64,000 nucleotides of DNA from Margaritifera margaritifera (GCA_029931535.1 JAQPZY010001684.1:8711501-8775500); one strand, 5' to 3'; counted from the stretch's first letter, positions 22,370 to 35,370 are shown. Notes: generated by a model not told the origin, from the letters alone. Translations and numbers: made by a program.

Positions 22370-24115
22370 CGGTATAAAATTATTAAAGTTAGAGTACATG
22401 GAACTTTCTTTGTCCGTTAGAGAAGCCATTTGCGTTTATACATTTTTTTAAATGCGGTACCAGGTACCATTTTGCGATGCCGTTTGAAACCAAACAATTG
22501 CATATCTCAACGTGTGGTGGCAGTGGCGTTGTGGTGGCAGTGGCGTTGTCCGAGCTGTAATGGGATGTAACCCACTGTACGGAGTAAGCAAAGATGTAAG
22601 ATATGAATGGGACTCATTCATTCATCGAGAATTTAAGGATTATGTCCCCTATTTTGGACATAACATTAGAAGACCTGGTTTGTGTTTCGGTGTGTTTAGA
22701 GTATGGTATATTAAATATGTAAATGATGGTGAATGCAGGCTATTTCTAAATATTGCATTGTTTTTCTAAAAAGATGAGAGCCAAGTGCATAATATCTTGA
22801 AATAGTTAACTGTCGTCCGGAAATTCATGTGTCAGTGTCAAGTTATCGATCTGGAAAAGAAATAGTCTGTATAACATTTGAACGCTACATACTGATATGT
22901 ACTATTTGTAAATACAGTCAACGCATTTGTTATAATTTACCAATTACTTGATCGTTGTATGCTGACAAATTGGAATCCAAGGTAAGACTGTTTCTGGGGG
23001 TAGTATGGAAGCCCAAGTGTCTCATTACATGTTCAGTGTGAAAAGACATTAACTATTAAAAATATTGCGAGTACTTGCATTATGCTTACATTATAGAATT
23101 GCTTAAGATCCCCAGTGTCAAGGACATGGACCCAGGGAGAAAACACGAAGTAAAAAAAGGCCATATATACCTTATGTGGCATATTGGTGCCATAATCATA
23201 ACATGGAAATTCAAATTAAATCAATGGAAATTCAAATTAAATGAATATTATTGTAAAAGTCATACAGGTCATGTGATCCAGTACAAATCGGATTGAATAT
23301 AGTGCGCTGTGATGTCACAATGAAAGATGTTGAAAAAAACAAGTTCGCAAAACCCTATATTGTGCCGATTAGACTCGACGTGATCTTTTCTTGATCAAGT
23401 TTAGTACCTGGCCACCATTGTAAAAGTCCATAACGATCAATAATTTTCGTCTGGAAGTTTCTTGATGACAGTTATGATGCAGAGCATTCAATAATCAGGA
23501 TTGAATCGACTTTGGTCAAACTATATTAGTATTAAATTTTCGAACAACAATTAATATTTAATTTCAAATGTGTAAATGCGCCTACATAACCATATTGGCA
23601 TACACATTAGTAGTGTATGGACTTCACTGACTTGCCATTACCAATCCCCATGCTGTTTATATAGTGACTAATACAGAAGAGTATCATGCTATACTTTATT
23701 ATTCAAAGTCCTTTCCTACCCACCACACACAATATGACCCGACAGGTCCAATTGCCATTTCCATTAGGACCATGGTCGAGGGGGTGTAGCCTGAAATGTT
23801 TTATATTAATTACGTGTCCTACTATGACTGCCTACTCAGTAAAATGTATTGGAAATTATCTCAGCACATTCCAGTGTACTTTACTGTATCCATAACTTGT
23901 TAGAATCCTTCTATTACATTTCATATGATATTAGAATTCACTTCATAATAAGCAGGAATTGTTCATGATAGCTTTTTCTATTGTAGAAAATTTGGTCTGT
24001 AAAAATGTCAGTGTACTATACATTTAGTACATTAGACCTCTGTAGTCGCCACCTTCTTGAGCTCAGGGGAGGGTGTTGTGTTCTACATAGAGAAATAATG
24101 CACATTTCATCGAAA
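22370..24115. other. Non-coding stretch
   Basis: No gene is recognised. A 19-base direct duplication (GTGGTGGCAGTGGCGTTGT) is at 22515-22552. Confidence 0.4.
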
Positions 24116-24120
24116 GCAGT

Positions 24121-24121
<1 letters not shown>

Positions 24122-24195
<74 letters not shown>
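24122..24195. repeat. (TA)n microsatellite
   Basis: Pure TA run. Confidence 0.98.
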
Positions 24196-24199
<4 letters not shown>

Positions 24200-24200
<1 letters not shown>

Positions 24201-26035
24201 CTTAACTGTTAAATGCAGATACTTATTGGCGAAATAATTTTCATATTTTTTTCATTCCTGTATTTTCAATTGTGAAAAATATATTCTTATATTTTTCATA
24301 TGAAAATATAAACTTTCCCATCATGCCATGCGACGCTTGATTGTGTGTGCCTACAGAAGTATACCCCCAGCAATAAAAACGAGCATTTTGTGAGCTAGAA
24401 CAAATAAATAGAAACTCCATTACATTTCAGACATGGAAAATAATTTTTGCTGAAGAAATCTGACTCGACGCCGTTCGCGTCTCTATGAATTTATTTCCCC
24501 ATACGTCCTTGACAACAATGATAAACCCGCTGTGATGCATTGCTGAATCGGACTTGCTTTGAGTAAGATATGATCAAATGGTTTATAAAATGTCAAAAAT
24601 GTCATTTACTGCGACAGAATAGGTCATTCTAATGCTACCTCTCTCTTAAGTCACTGATATTTATGTGATCAGCTTATGAAAGTGACGTGACTATACGAAA
24701 AGGGGGGTGGGGTGTTGTGCTGAAGAGGGAGTTAAGTCTTCTAAGCTTCAATTTTGGAGCAAGTTTGGTTCAAAGAAAATTTTATTTTCCTGTGTAAATA
24801 CCGGATATATTTCATCTTGTGGTACCGGAAACGAGATGTGTGGGTAATATTGCATTTTAGTAATAATGATGCATGCAGTAGAATATCATATCTCTGCGAA
24901 AATTGTCAATTGGTATTTGCCCCATGAACGCTACTTTACTCACAAGTACAATGCTGATGGTGTATGATCATAAAATCAATGTTTCTATGTACGTACGATT
25001 AGTACAGACAACAAGAGTAACCTGAACTATGTTAGTTAAAATCATTTGTCTTCTTTGAATCACCGCGACCTTGACCATTGGCTCCAAACTAATAAGATTC
25101 TTTTGTCCCCAAGTGTAAGCCAGCCACAAAGTCTGGTAACTGTAAATGTTGGAGAATTCAATTTATTGTGCGGAAACGAAAATTGGTAACAGATGACAAC
25201 ATTATAACATAATATGCTCCGCTTTATGGCGGGTGTACATAAATACCGTACATGCATGCAAACACTATGGCTTGAATGCAGGTATATTTGTTTTATAGTA
25301 TAGACGTGTAACAGCATCTTGAATCATATGCATATTACCTGGCTGGAGAAGGTGTCTGAGTGTCTCTTATTTGTAGGTGTTTAGAGCTGCTCTGAGGTAA
25401 CGATCAGGGTTTTTCTTTGGATCTGAGCAGTGAAAATCTTCTAAAAAGTTCAAACGCTATAAATTCTCCACTTGTTAAAAATGTTGCAGTTCTAATGAAT
25501 TGTTCACTCATGTTTAAGAGTCAAGGACTCTCTTTTCCTATGGGTTTAATGAGAAATACAATCCGTCATGTCAATACTGTCTCTAAATTTGGGAATTTCT
25601 CCATTCTTAACATTTCACTTGCTTGGTGTCAAATAAATACAAAAATATCAAATTTTGACTATGTTTAATTTTTTGGTTACACAAATGCCATTGAAGCAAC
25701 CCAGATCTTCAACTGTTTCACATTTATTACAAACCAATAAACCAGGTCACTTTTGACTCAGCGTATGTAATATATTTTCAATGTATTTCATGCTGTGGTG
25801 ATTTTTAAAGACGTACAAATTGCATACATATGAGCTGTACAGTGTTTTTCTGGCATACATTTGAATATTTACTCATGTATATTTTTACATGTTTACACTT
25901 ATTCATTTTGTGAGACTGTTAATCCTTCTTGTACTTTATTTTAACCATCTAGTATGTGCTGATGTGCCATTTAATAAAAAACGATCAATTGATGTAAATA
26001 GAGAAAACTTAACATGTTTTTATGCAAGAATATAG
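24200..26035. other. Non-coding stretch
   Basis: No gene is recognised; ordinary AT-rich sequence. Confidence 0.4.
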
Positions 26036-26040
26036 CATCT

Positions 26041-26612
26041 GAAGCAACTGTATTTATCTAATGAGAAGCCCATGCTTAACGATTAGCCCATCCTCCACTT
26101 GTACAATTGTATTTACCCAATTAGAAGTCTATACTTAATGATTAGCCCATCCCCACTTGTACAACGGTATTTACCTAATGAAAAGCCCATGCTTAATGAT
26201 TAGCCCATCCCCCACTTGTACAACTGTATTTACTCAATTAGAAGTCTATACTTAATGATTAGCCCATCCCCCACTTGTACAACTGTATTTACCCAATTAG
26301 AAGTCTAAACTTAATGATTAGCCCATCCCCACTTGTACAACTGTATTTACCCAATTAGAAGTCTATGCTTAATGATTAGCCCATCCCCACTTGTACAACT
26401 GTATTTACCCAATGAGATGTCTATGCTTGATGATTAGCCCATCCCCACTTGTACAACTGTATTTACCTAATGAGAAGCCCATGCTTAATGATTAGCCCAT
26501 CTCCACTTGTACAACGGTATTTACCTAATGAGAAGCCCATGCTTAATGATTAGCCCATCCCCCACTTGTACAACTGTATTTACCCAATGAGAAGCCCATT
26601 CCCCACTTGTAC
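26041..26612. repeat. 58-bp minisatellite, 10 copies
   Basis: TGTATTTACCCAATTAGAAG followed by TCTATGCTTAATGATTAGCC and CATCCCCACTTGTACAAC recurs every 58-59 bases, starting near 26049. Two subtypes (LATGAGAAGCCCATG-like and AATTAGAAGTCTATA-like) alternate, hinting at a higher-order dimer in part of the array. Confidence 0.93.
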
Positions 26613-27390
26613 AGTATGCTGGCATATATTTAGCAAGGATATCCTTCTCAACAATAAGTTCACCCCTACTTGTTTACAAATTGATTGTGCTGGCTCCCTG
26701 CTCATATCATGGGAGAAATATTGTAATTAGAAAGACCTTTTCGATAGCATACAAACAACTTCCTATTGCCAGTATCCTAACCATATTATGGTTCCACTTT
26801 ATGGGCATTATCCAGAGCCATTGCTGCTGGTGACCCAAATGTCGGAGGAGGACAATTTAATTACTGTGATATTTCTAATCATTGTAAAGACACAATGTTC
26901 CGAAATTTTCAGTACTAGTGATTGACGTATCAGTGCAAATGACAATTTAGAACATGGTTGACTATGACTTTGAAAATGGACATGCAGCACAATATGTCTT
27001 GCTTTGGTATGCCCAAAAACTTGTAAATGGTCGTTGGTTTGATTTTGCAATCACACATTCACATCACTTAGTCATATGATACTGTATGGGTAAATCCACC
27101 CCACTTAAAGATAAGCAATAGTTTCCCTCACTTTGAAGCACTTTAATTTGTAAGTATAAATGATTTTAATAGCAATCATGAAATTGAAGCTACGACTGTA
27201 CCTTGATATTTCAAGACCCTGCACTTTTATGACACACTGTGTTAATTCAAAGCAAATATTATGTTCAATCCTGCCCATGTAAACTCTGTGCAATATAAAA
27301 TGTCTTCTTGCCATAATGATAATAAAAAGTATGGTAGAGATACTAAAAAGAGGTCACTGTTACTGAACTTTCATCTGTATGTCCTCCACG

Positions 27391-27548
27391 GAGCTCCAGA
27401 TTAGAAGGGACCCCAAAATATTGTCTTCCTGGGTACTCCAGATGAGGGGACCTACAAATATTGTCCTCCTAGGGACTCCAGATGAGGGAACCTACAAATA
27501 TTGTCCTCCCAGGGACTCCAGATGAGGTGACCTACAAATATTGTCCTT
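27391..27548. repeat. ~40-bp tandem repeat, 4 copies
   Basis: ACTCCAGATGAGGGGACCTA then CAAATATTGTCCTCCTAGGG recurs four times, the first copy being the most diverged. Confidence 0.9.
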
Positions 27549-27872
27549 ATTACATAAGGTTACAATACAGACAAGTAAAGTTTGAAATTTGGTAAAGTTC
27601 CACCAAGTAGTTTAGCAAGACATACAGAGTAACAGACAGATGGACAGACGGCTTGAAGGGAGTTTGTAACAACAATTACAATGCTAAAGCATGGGAATAA
27701 TTATGTGTATTCAGTCAAACGTCAAACCTACTGTGATGACCATCTGCATATACCGGTAGCCTATGAATCACTTGTGTCTACAGACGTTATTACATAGGTC
27801 CCATTTATACATAAATCAATGATCTTTTAGCTTTATGTAAAGACCATCTGCCGCTAAAGACCAAATTTAGAG

Positions 27873-28093
27873 TACCGTCTGTACTCGCGTATAATAGCTT
27901 ACCAACTGCAAACTGCATAGACCCAGATCTGCCGTCGCATAATGCGCCGGCAGATCTGGGTCTATGCAGTTTGTAAGGACTAATCAGTAGAACAAACAAC
28001 ATAGACCATGATCTGTCGGCGCATTATGCGACGGCAGATCAGGGTCTATGTTGTTTGCATTTGGACTCGGTTTATACGCGAGTATGGACGGTA
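27873..28093. mobile_element. 221-bp double-hairpin MITE, copy 2 (younger)
   Basis: The terminal inverted repeats TACCGTC..ACTCGCGTATAA match at about 20 of 22 positions and begin and end with TA. Hairpin 1 has perfect 25-base arms (27910-27934 and 27948-27972) around a 13-base loop. Hairpin 2 has arms of about 26 bases (27993 onward and 28032-28057). The two loops are reverse complements of each other, so the whole element is also one large imperfect palindrome. CpG sites that are intact here (GTCGCATAATGCGC) are TpG or CpA in copy 1, so this copy is younger. Confidence 0.85.
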
Positions 28094-28099
28094 CTCATT

Positions 28100-28795
28100 A
28101 CACAAATATTTGACTGTATACAATTCCTATATACAATTTATGTGTGTATTGGAATGTGCATTCAATAGTTTGCATGCCAAGAATTTATTTCAGCAACAAG
28201 GTAAATCTCCTGAACTAAATCTTCTTTATTTAAAACCTGAGTACCTGCTTGTGTGCATCATCTCTCTTTTGCTGGAAATCTGATTAGTTTCAAACTGTAA
28301 CAGACAAAAAAGTGCATGATTAGACAAGGTGCCACAGTAATTTAAATAGCATGGCACTTTCATGCCATTGTAATTCAACTAATCTGATTGTTATTTATTT
28401 TTAATTTTCACTTTGTATTTAATTACCAGTACAAAATAAAAATTCTTTTTTTATGATGGCCCAGTACATAAAGTAAGCAACTAGCATTAAGTCTGACTTT
28501 CATGTTAGTACTTCATGTTATTTTAGCACTACCCTTGCTAAGTGATACACCAATCTGTACTTAAAAACTTTGTTTTGTAACTTGGCCGAATAAATAATAA
28601 TTAAAAAATTGGTTATCAAAATACATCATTAACTAAATGACAGATAATACTAACTTGTAAACCTCTGAAACTTGTCTTTACATATACAGATAATGAAGCT
28701 GTCAAAAGGTCAAAAACGTACGAAAACTTGGCCATATATAATTAGGGCTATCATGATGAAAGTAGGTATAATTTTCTTGCATGCACTGATACCCC
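28100..28795. other. Non-coding stretch
   Basis: No gene is recognised. Confidence 0.4.
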
Positions 28796-28797
28796 TC

Positions 28798-28799
28798 CC

Positions 28800-28880
<81 letters not shown>

Positions 28881-28892
28881 TCTCTCTCTCTG
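28798..28892. repeat. (TC)n microsatellite
   Basis: About 45 TC repeats with two interruptions. Confidence 0.98.
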
Positions 28893-29184
28893 ATCGAAAT
28901 ACGTCCTACATAAACTGTCATTAGTCATTACTGCACAGTGCCTCAATTCAGGATAAAATATAAATAACTAAATATTACTCTCAGCATAATGATGGTAGGG
29001 TCGGAATTTTATTTATTTATTTATTTATTTTATTGTAAATCTAAAAATTGGCATACAGGCATCCTTTGAAGTCTGATCATCGTAGATAAACACAAATTTT
29101 ATTTAAAAAATCTCAGTGATTTAAATTTTAAGAAACGTTCTTTAAGGTTTATGCTTATATAAATTTTAGTGAAGCTTTAAAAAC

Positions 29185-29375
29185 TTAAAAAAATTATGTT
29201 GTTTGTTCTAGTGGAACTTGGTTCAATACTTTTTTCCCTCTTTGTATTTACAGTAATTGAATCTATGTACTCCTCCCGCCTGTTAGTATTAATGACAATG
29301 TATAGTTTCTGTTGTGTTCATTTTAAGTCATATGGCCGAAATACATGGCGTAATGACCAAGAAGAGAACATAATT
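29185..29375 (+). repeat. Dispersed repeat, member 2
   Basis: Homologous in inverted orientation to 16735-16900. Both have a short open frame in the same register, so an old coding origin is possible, but I cannot name it. Confidence 0.55.
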
Positions 29376-29379
29376 GTTA

Positions 29380-30080
29380 ATCGTTGTGTTGCTCAGATGA
29401 ACTTTTATTTACATAATAACACCATGCAAAAAGGACGGAGTAGACGTAGATACATGTAATGACAAAAGCCAATGTAGTTTGACTGAAGTTCAATCTATTT
29501 TGAGTGGATAGCGAAAATGGTCGTAACCGTTGTGGTGGTTGCGACTTAACACGAAGCAGTGCAAACAAGCAAAAGTCCAATGACTGCCAGTGACACCAGA
29601 AAAGTAATCAATACTGCTTTGTCAGAATTGCCACGCACCAGCCACGAGAACTTTGTGGTGAATGAAAACAGCATTACTCTCATGACGTCAGATAGAATTT
29701 GGGTATAAATTTCTCACTCGTACATGGCCGAATGGCCGCACACGAGTATAATTTAAAGTAAGTAAATGAACATAAGAAATCTTAACTGAATGAGTAAACA
29801 AGTGCTGGATCACATGGATGATTCAAACAGAGAGGTGGAAAAGAACGATAGGTAAAGTGATTAATTAGTGTAAAAAACAGGTATGATACATTTAGATTCG
29901 TTTTTGAAAGCTTTGTGTCTTTAAGATAACTGTACGAGAAAAGTGACATAATAGTTAGATTGTATTTCACCGTTCGGATCTGCATCACTACAACTCCTTG
30001 TATAAGTAGTAACAGCAACGGCAGTAGTAGTAGTGCTAGTATGCTAGTATATCATACACTGTTTTAGTCCTAAATGTAAG
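29380..30080. other. Non-coding stretch
   Basis: No gene is recognised. Confidence 0.4.
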
Positions 30081-30197
<117 letters not shown>

Positions 30198-30199
30198 CA

Positions 30200-31300
30200 G
30201 TTACAAAAAACATCAGTGTCTGTAAAAGTGCACATATTTAAGAAAGCTGTTTTTTTATTTTATTTTTAATACATGCATTTAATGAAGAATTAGCTGAACA
30301 ATATACGTTCCTACCGAAAATTGTATCCTTTCACAGGAATATATACAGTTGCTCTACATAGAAATACGGTCCTCGTCTCAAGAAACATATGGGGAATGAA
30401 ATACAGTACTTTTACAACTTTACTATAAGTCCATTGGAATTATGAATGATACTCCACAATATGTAAATACTCCGTATAATTTATAATGTTCACAGTTCCA
30501 GAGCCTGGCTTGAAGAAGGCATGGGGCGTTGTCTGTTGTTTCTTACATCGTTCTTTAACTAATGTAGTTTGCGTTAATGGCTTCATTTCTTGTGCAATAG
30601 CCAAATAAAGGTCGTTCTTTACAATCGCGAAAGTTTTTAATTTCTTTATAAACTCTAAAATTCGGGGTATGTAATATTAGACTATTGTCAGCCCTAATCT
30701 GTGTCGGCGCTTGTGTCCAAGTGTTGTTTTAACCTCGCGTGCCCTTGGGGCAGTTTCCGGGTCTTTGTCTCGTCGATCGAACAACTACAGCACCAGTTAA
30801 CCGTAATTAATCTGTTCCAGCGTGTCAGGAATTTAACAGCTAAAATATATTTCCAAGTTTCAACTGAGTTTCGGTTTTATGGGGTATTTTTAAGCGTAAA
30901 AATGAAATTTGGGATCGAAAATTGTTCCGGTGTTCAGAGTTGAGGGGTTTCGGTTTACTGGGGGAAAAATGATGTTACTAAAGAAGGAAAATTTCGGGAC
31001 TAACAATAAATTCAGTCTTGAGGGGATTCCGGTATCCTGAGGGTTCGGCTTTGAGGAGTTTTACTGTATGTATGTGTGTGTGTGTATATATATGCTGTTT
31101 TGTTGTCGTTGAGTTTGTCATTTTTGTCCTTCTCCCCTTGCCTCTGATGCTGCTGATAAGGATGATGATGACGACGATAATAATGATGTGTAAACAATAC
31201 TGATTTAGAAATGTGTCAGAGTCATCTGAAGGTTTACAATGCTTGCTTAAGAAGTCGAAGAATTATTGTGAGAACTCGGACAATGAGGTAAATACTAATA
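30200..31300. other. Non-coding stretch with possible pogo-like terminal repeat
   Basis: On the minus strand, ACAGTAAAACTCCTCAAAGC at about 31045-31066 followed by CCGAACCCTCAGGATACCGG resembles the end of a pogo/Tigger-type non-autonomous element. The other end was not found. A similar plus-strand start, ACAGTAGAACCTCATTTTAT, is at 32150. No coding sequence is seen. Confidence 0.3.
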
Positions 31301-31311
31301 AGTGAGTTAGT

Positions 31312-31430
31312 ATATCGAATTTTCCACTTAGTAACTCGAAATTGCGAGTTATTTTATCTCGAAATTTCGAGTTAGTATCTCGAAATTTTGACACAGTAAC
31401 TCGATATTTCGAGTTATTTTCGACAGGATA
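31312..31430. repeat. Array of TAACTCGAAATTTCGAGTTA palindromes
   Basis: Three to four overlapping copies of CTCGAAATTTCGAG or close variants, each its own reverse complement, lie in 120 bases. This could fold into a chain of hairpins and is probably the end of a small DNA transposon. Confidence 0.6.
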
Positions 31431-31539
31431 AATCAATCCACTTGGCCTAATGCTCCTTCGTAGTTTTGGCTACCGAATCTCAAAAACTTCTAATTTGCTA
31501 TTAGAAGCTATGATTATAAGAATAGAAGATCAATACATT

Positions 31540-31860
31540 AAAACTTGGTTTCTGACTTAGCAATTCATCCAAACTTGATACGTAGAGAGTATTTAAAACT
31601 GATTGCAAGATTAAAATATACTTAAATTGTACTCCGGTGAAGAAGTACAGACATGCCCTTGAATAGATTTAGATGTGTATCTCATCAACTTGAAACGGAG
31701 TTAGAAAGATTTGAAAAAAATAGACAGAAATCAAAGAATCTGTGAGCTTTGTAATCTAAGTCAAATGGAAGATGAATGCAATTTTTTACTTGTATGTCCA
31801 ATTATGAGTCAATAGATAAATTAATTACCACGATATTACCATATTAATCCCATATCAGAA
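31540..31860 (+). pseudogene. LINE C-terminal fragment
   Basis: Plus-strand frames read KLDTxRVFKTDxKI, NRFRCVSHQLE, then in the next frame RICELCNLSQMEDECNFLLVCP. This is the post-RT tail of a LINE with the C-x-x-C...E-D-E-x-x-F-x-x-x-C-P finger. Upstream RT is absent and at least three frameshifts or stops are present. Same general type as 487-918 and 43860-44456. Confidence 0.65.
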
Positions 31861-31984
31861 AGATCTAAATAGTTATTGACAAATGCTTAATTATTACTTG
31901 GGGAAATTTGCATACATTGGTATGGAAGCAAGAAAAGAGATACTGCATAGCTCGGCGACAAATACTAATGGGTCTTTAGATTGA

Positions 31985-32042
31985 AATTGTACTTCTTCTT
32001 CTTCTTCTTCTCTCTCTCTCTCTGTCTGCCTCTCTCTCTGTG
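31985..32042. repeat. (TTC)n/(TC)n low-complexity tract
   Basis: TTCTTCTTC grading into TCTCTC. Confidence 0.9.
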
Positions 32043-32357
32043 ACACATATGTTTTATCTAGAAAATGTACTGCTATGCAAATTTGTTCCAAGATGCATGT
32101 ATAACCATATACGAAATAACATTCATCATTTGCTGGCAAGCATAGATTACAGTAGAACCTCATTTTATTACAACCATCTCTGTCCAAATTATTTGGTTTA
32201 TCTGAACAAATTTCTTCTGCACAATAAGTTGATACTTAGAATGCAGTGTTAAAATCACTGATAAAAACGTAAACTGTACTCATTTGAAAACATTGTCATG
32301 TCCCCCCCCACACACACACACACACATAAAAATAACAAACAACAACTTGAAATGAAC

Positions 32358-32359
<2 letters not shown>

Positions 32360-32391
<32 letters not shown>
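32360..32391. repeat. Poly(A) tract
   Basis: About 30 uninterrupted A residues at the downstream edge of the minus-strand YqaJ-like fragment. On the minus strand it reads as T, so it is not that element's poly(A) tail. Confidence 0.95.
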
Positions 32392-32394
32392 GAA

Positions 32395-33090
32395 TGAGGC
32401 ACAACTGTAACAATATCAGTGAGGTATACTGCCTTCCCATTTGAATGGTTTCCCTTATGTCATGATACTTTCCAGATCTGGTAGCAGCAATTTCAGGACA
32501 TAAAGCGTCGAAATAAAATGCCTTTAGTTTGGGAACCATTACTTTATTCCATAATTCAGAATCACATGAGATTCTTTCTATGTTGATCTGATAAGGATTG
32601 GTTGTCTAGACAAAAAAATTCCAGCCAGGGTACCCCAGTTATTTTCATCTGACCATGACAATTTTAATAGAAAAGGTGATTTCTTATTAGTCTCAGCTGG
32701 TTTATATTATTACATCCTAAACAGAAGCTTTTATACTTTTGGTTGCTTCTTTTAGAGTAATAGGCTTGATATGAAGCGAGGTCTTTGCTTCAAATAGTCC
32801 GGACTGCCCGTTTGTTTCTGTCACTTTTGTATCTGGACTTGCAGCAAGGAACTTTTCATGTTTATCAAGTCCCATATTATTAACATTGCCATTGATGCCC
32901 TCCTCAGCCTTTTTTAGTACATATTTTTGGACGGTTATTCTCTCTTGTTGAAATTCTTTTAGAGTGTACCAGTTTCCAATGAATTTGGAATATAGCCACT
33001 ACTGAACAATTTATTTGACAGCCAATGTAGGGTTTCTACATATTTTATTTTTACCAAAGATGGAAGCTGCTAATCGTTTATTTTTTTCTG
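32395..33090 (-). pseudogene. YqaJ/lambda-exonuclease-like nuclease remnant
   Basis: Minus-strand frames read NKRLAASIFGK, then KEFQQERxTVQK, FLAASPDTKVTETNGQSGLFEAKTS cut into shorter matches, HGQMxITGVPW and MVPKLKAFYFDALCPEI. The S-P-D...E-x-K pattern (SPD at about 32827-32849, EAK at about 32785) is the PD-(D/E)xK nuclease core of the YqaJ family. It follows a Mutator-like transposase domain on the same strand. Several frameshifts inactivate it. Confidence 0.65.
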
Positions 33091-33199
33091 CACTCCATAC
33101 GCCACAGTGGCACTGTTGTCTAATTGGTTCTCAATGGCACTGATCTTTTCGTCTGATAAATTGATATGTTTTTCCATAAATTCACATTTAATTTTTCTA

Positions 33200-34245
33200 G
33201 TGACTCCTCATCGACATCTGTTTTAACCTCCATTGTCTCTGGTCCATACACTAAACGAGCCCTCTTCCTTTTCCTTTTACTGATGTTTTTTTAGCTTGTA
33301 TCTTCCATATTATGGACTGTTCCTCGGCTTTTTTCAAGGATTTCTAAGTAGCTGCTAGTCCCGTGTCACTTCTTTCATATAGCTTCCGAACATAAAATCC
33401 AGGAGAGTAGCAGTTCCCTTCTCCCAGACATGCGGTGCCCACAGTGGTCCTAGAGTCTGTCTAACTGCGCATTCCAAGACCCTCGGTTGTGGACGTTGTA
33501 CACTTTTCCACCATCAAATTTACTGCATACATGCCGCTATGACTCTACTAAGTTGGTAGTGGCAATTCCAACGAATCTATCGCTCTTAAATGCAACACGA
33601 TCTACGGGGCAACAACATCTGCAAGCATATCGTGAATCGATTTGCGGATATTATGAACAAGAAGCTTTGATACCCTCTGTATATCTTTATCTTGTGACCG
33701 CATCCTAAATGTACATCTGACAGCACTACAAATTCTGACTCGGATGGACTTTGACAGTCTGTTTGACCCTTTATACATGGGACTGTCAGCTACAAGCTTC
33801 TCTACAATTGACTGCGAACATTAGCTTACTGGATGAGAGCACCATTTTGACCATCTTTCGTCCCCACGCTGGTATATGTTCCTGGATCCGAGCAAACACG
33901 GATGAGTTACCATCCGCAACAAACCTAATGTACCGTAAGCCATGAACTTGTTCGGCCTGTTGAAACCCCTTACATATAATATCACTTTATATGGCTTGGC
34001 TTGATTCCTCCCAGTTTCGGAATCCGTTGTGTGGTCCATGCTCTCCCTGTGCTGTTTGTTCTCTCTGGCAAATGTAACAGTACTTGTTTCTAATTCCAGT
34101 GTGTAACATCCTTGCCAGTTGTATGTCCAAGGATTATAGAAACCCCTCCTGAAGCATTGTAACTGTGCTTATGTGAGCGCTTACTCCACCCTCCATCAGT
34201 ACCAACAGTAATGGGAGGCACTCCATCAATTAAATGTTCAATAAA
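33200..34245 (-). pseudogene. Mutator-like transposase domain remnant
   Basis: The minus-strand frame opens with TVGTDGGWSKRSHKHSYNAS at about 34150-34210, a hallmark of Mutator-like transposase domains with the first catalytic Asp. RNKYCYIC-type Cys segments follow, then HGLRYIRFVADGNSSVFA with the probable second Asp at about 33905-33925. Next come VRCTFRMRSQDKDIQRVSKLL and a basic KRKRKRARLVYGPETMEV linker into the YqaJ-like region. The N-terminus is missing beyond 34245. Frameshifts are frequent, so this is a relic of a MULE-type transposon. Confidence 0.65.
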
Positions 34246-34361
34246 ACGTTAAAATAATTTTTTGTTTCAATTGTTTTATTCACATAATATAACAGAATGA
34301 ATAATATGCTTGTTTGTAAGTATGTAATAAAAAGATTATTGACTGAGTATTAAAAAAAAAA

Positions 34362-34436
34362 TTGGGCCCTCGTTCATGTGGCGCAGAATGCCCTCGCAAG
34401 ATCGGGCATCCTTCGCCACATGCCCTCCGGACCAAT
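34362..34436. repeat. GC-rich imperfect hairpin
   Basis: GGGCCCTCGTTCATGTGGCG and CGCCACATGCCCTCCGGACC face each other around GAATGCCC..GGGCAT. The GC content stands out from the AT-rich surroundings. Confidence 0.6.
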
Positions 34437-34439
34437 ATT

Positions 34440-35365
34440 GTTCAATACTCATTCAATAATCTGTACATATCAGTTTCTCACCTTCATTACAAGTATCCCT
34501 TTACTTGTTAAAATGACTTATGAATTTAATTTTATTTCTGAAAAAGCAATAATTGACGTAGTTTTTGGTAGCCATTAAATACCGGTAATAACGATGCATT
34601 AAAATTTGAAATACACTGCGCATGAATTCAATATTACATCTGGCGCGTAAACATAAATAGAGGGAACGTGCCCGTTCCAATGTTATGGTTTCAAGAAGAA
34701 AATGCCGTGAAAATGCGACTGACAGCTAGCGTTGAAAGTATACTTTGTTACATAGGAAAAGAGGTTATCGGCATAAATTATCAGTCACTCACCCAGATCA
34801 TTTGGTATATCTTACGGAAGTTGCCAGCGCTCAACAAGTAACAAAATAAAAATGGCAGCCTCCATGTTGATTAGATAGTCCCTACACAAAAATTTATGGT
34901 GTAGACTATTTTAGCTTTTCGTGTCGCAAGACATATAGCATGACGTTCAGCAAAACTTGACCTTCAGTTTTATGTTTTATGATGTTTATAGTTTCTTGCG
35001 TACCTGGAGAGATTTTTTATACACTACATGTGATATCGTGGTAAAATGTTTTACAAATATATCTATTATCTAATGTCTAGCAAACATTTATAATGTCTGA
35101 AACCCGATATGATAATATTTAACCATATATGCTTGTTAGGCGATGATAATGCTTTTTATTCATTATTACTTTTTTTCTTATTTTATTCACTTCAATTATA
35201 CCTCAAAACCAGTGCTGCAAAAGGGGTTTCAAACCTTAAGGTGGGTGGGGTCTTTAAATTGATTCACGTGAAGAAGTTACATTTAATTTTTTAAGTTATA
35301 ACACTATGTTCAGGTTTATATCTCAAAGACGGTCCACAAAATAGTGTTTTTATATTTTCATTTAG
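34440..35365. other. Non-coding stretch
   Basis: No gene is recognised. Confidence 0.4.
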
Positions 35366-35370
35366 CTTAA

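Noticed and set aside
26041..26612. Possible CRISPR-like array
   Set aside because: Adjacent copies are similar along their full 58 bases; there are no unique spacers.
32040..32252. Complete pogo-like element starting at ACAGTAGAACCTCATTTTAT (32150)
   Set aside because: Only one end resembles a terminal repeat; no matching partner end was found nearby.
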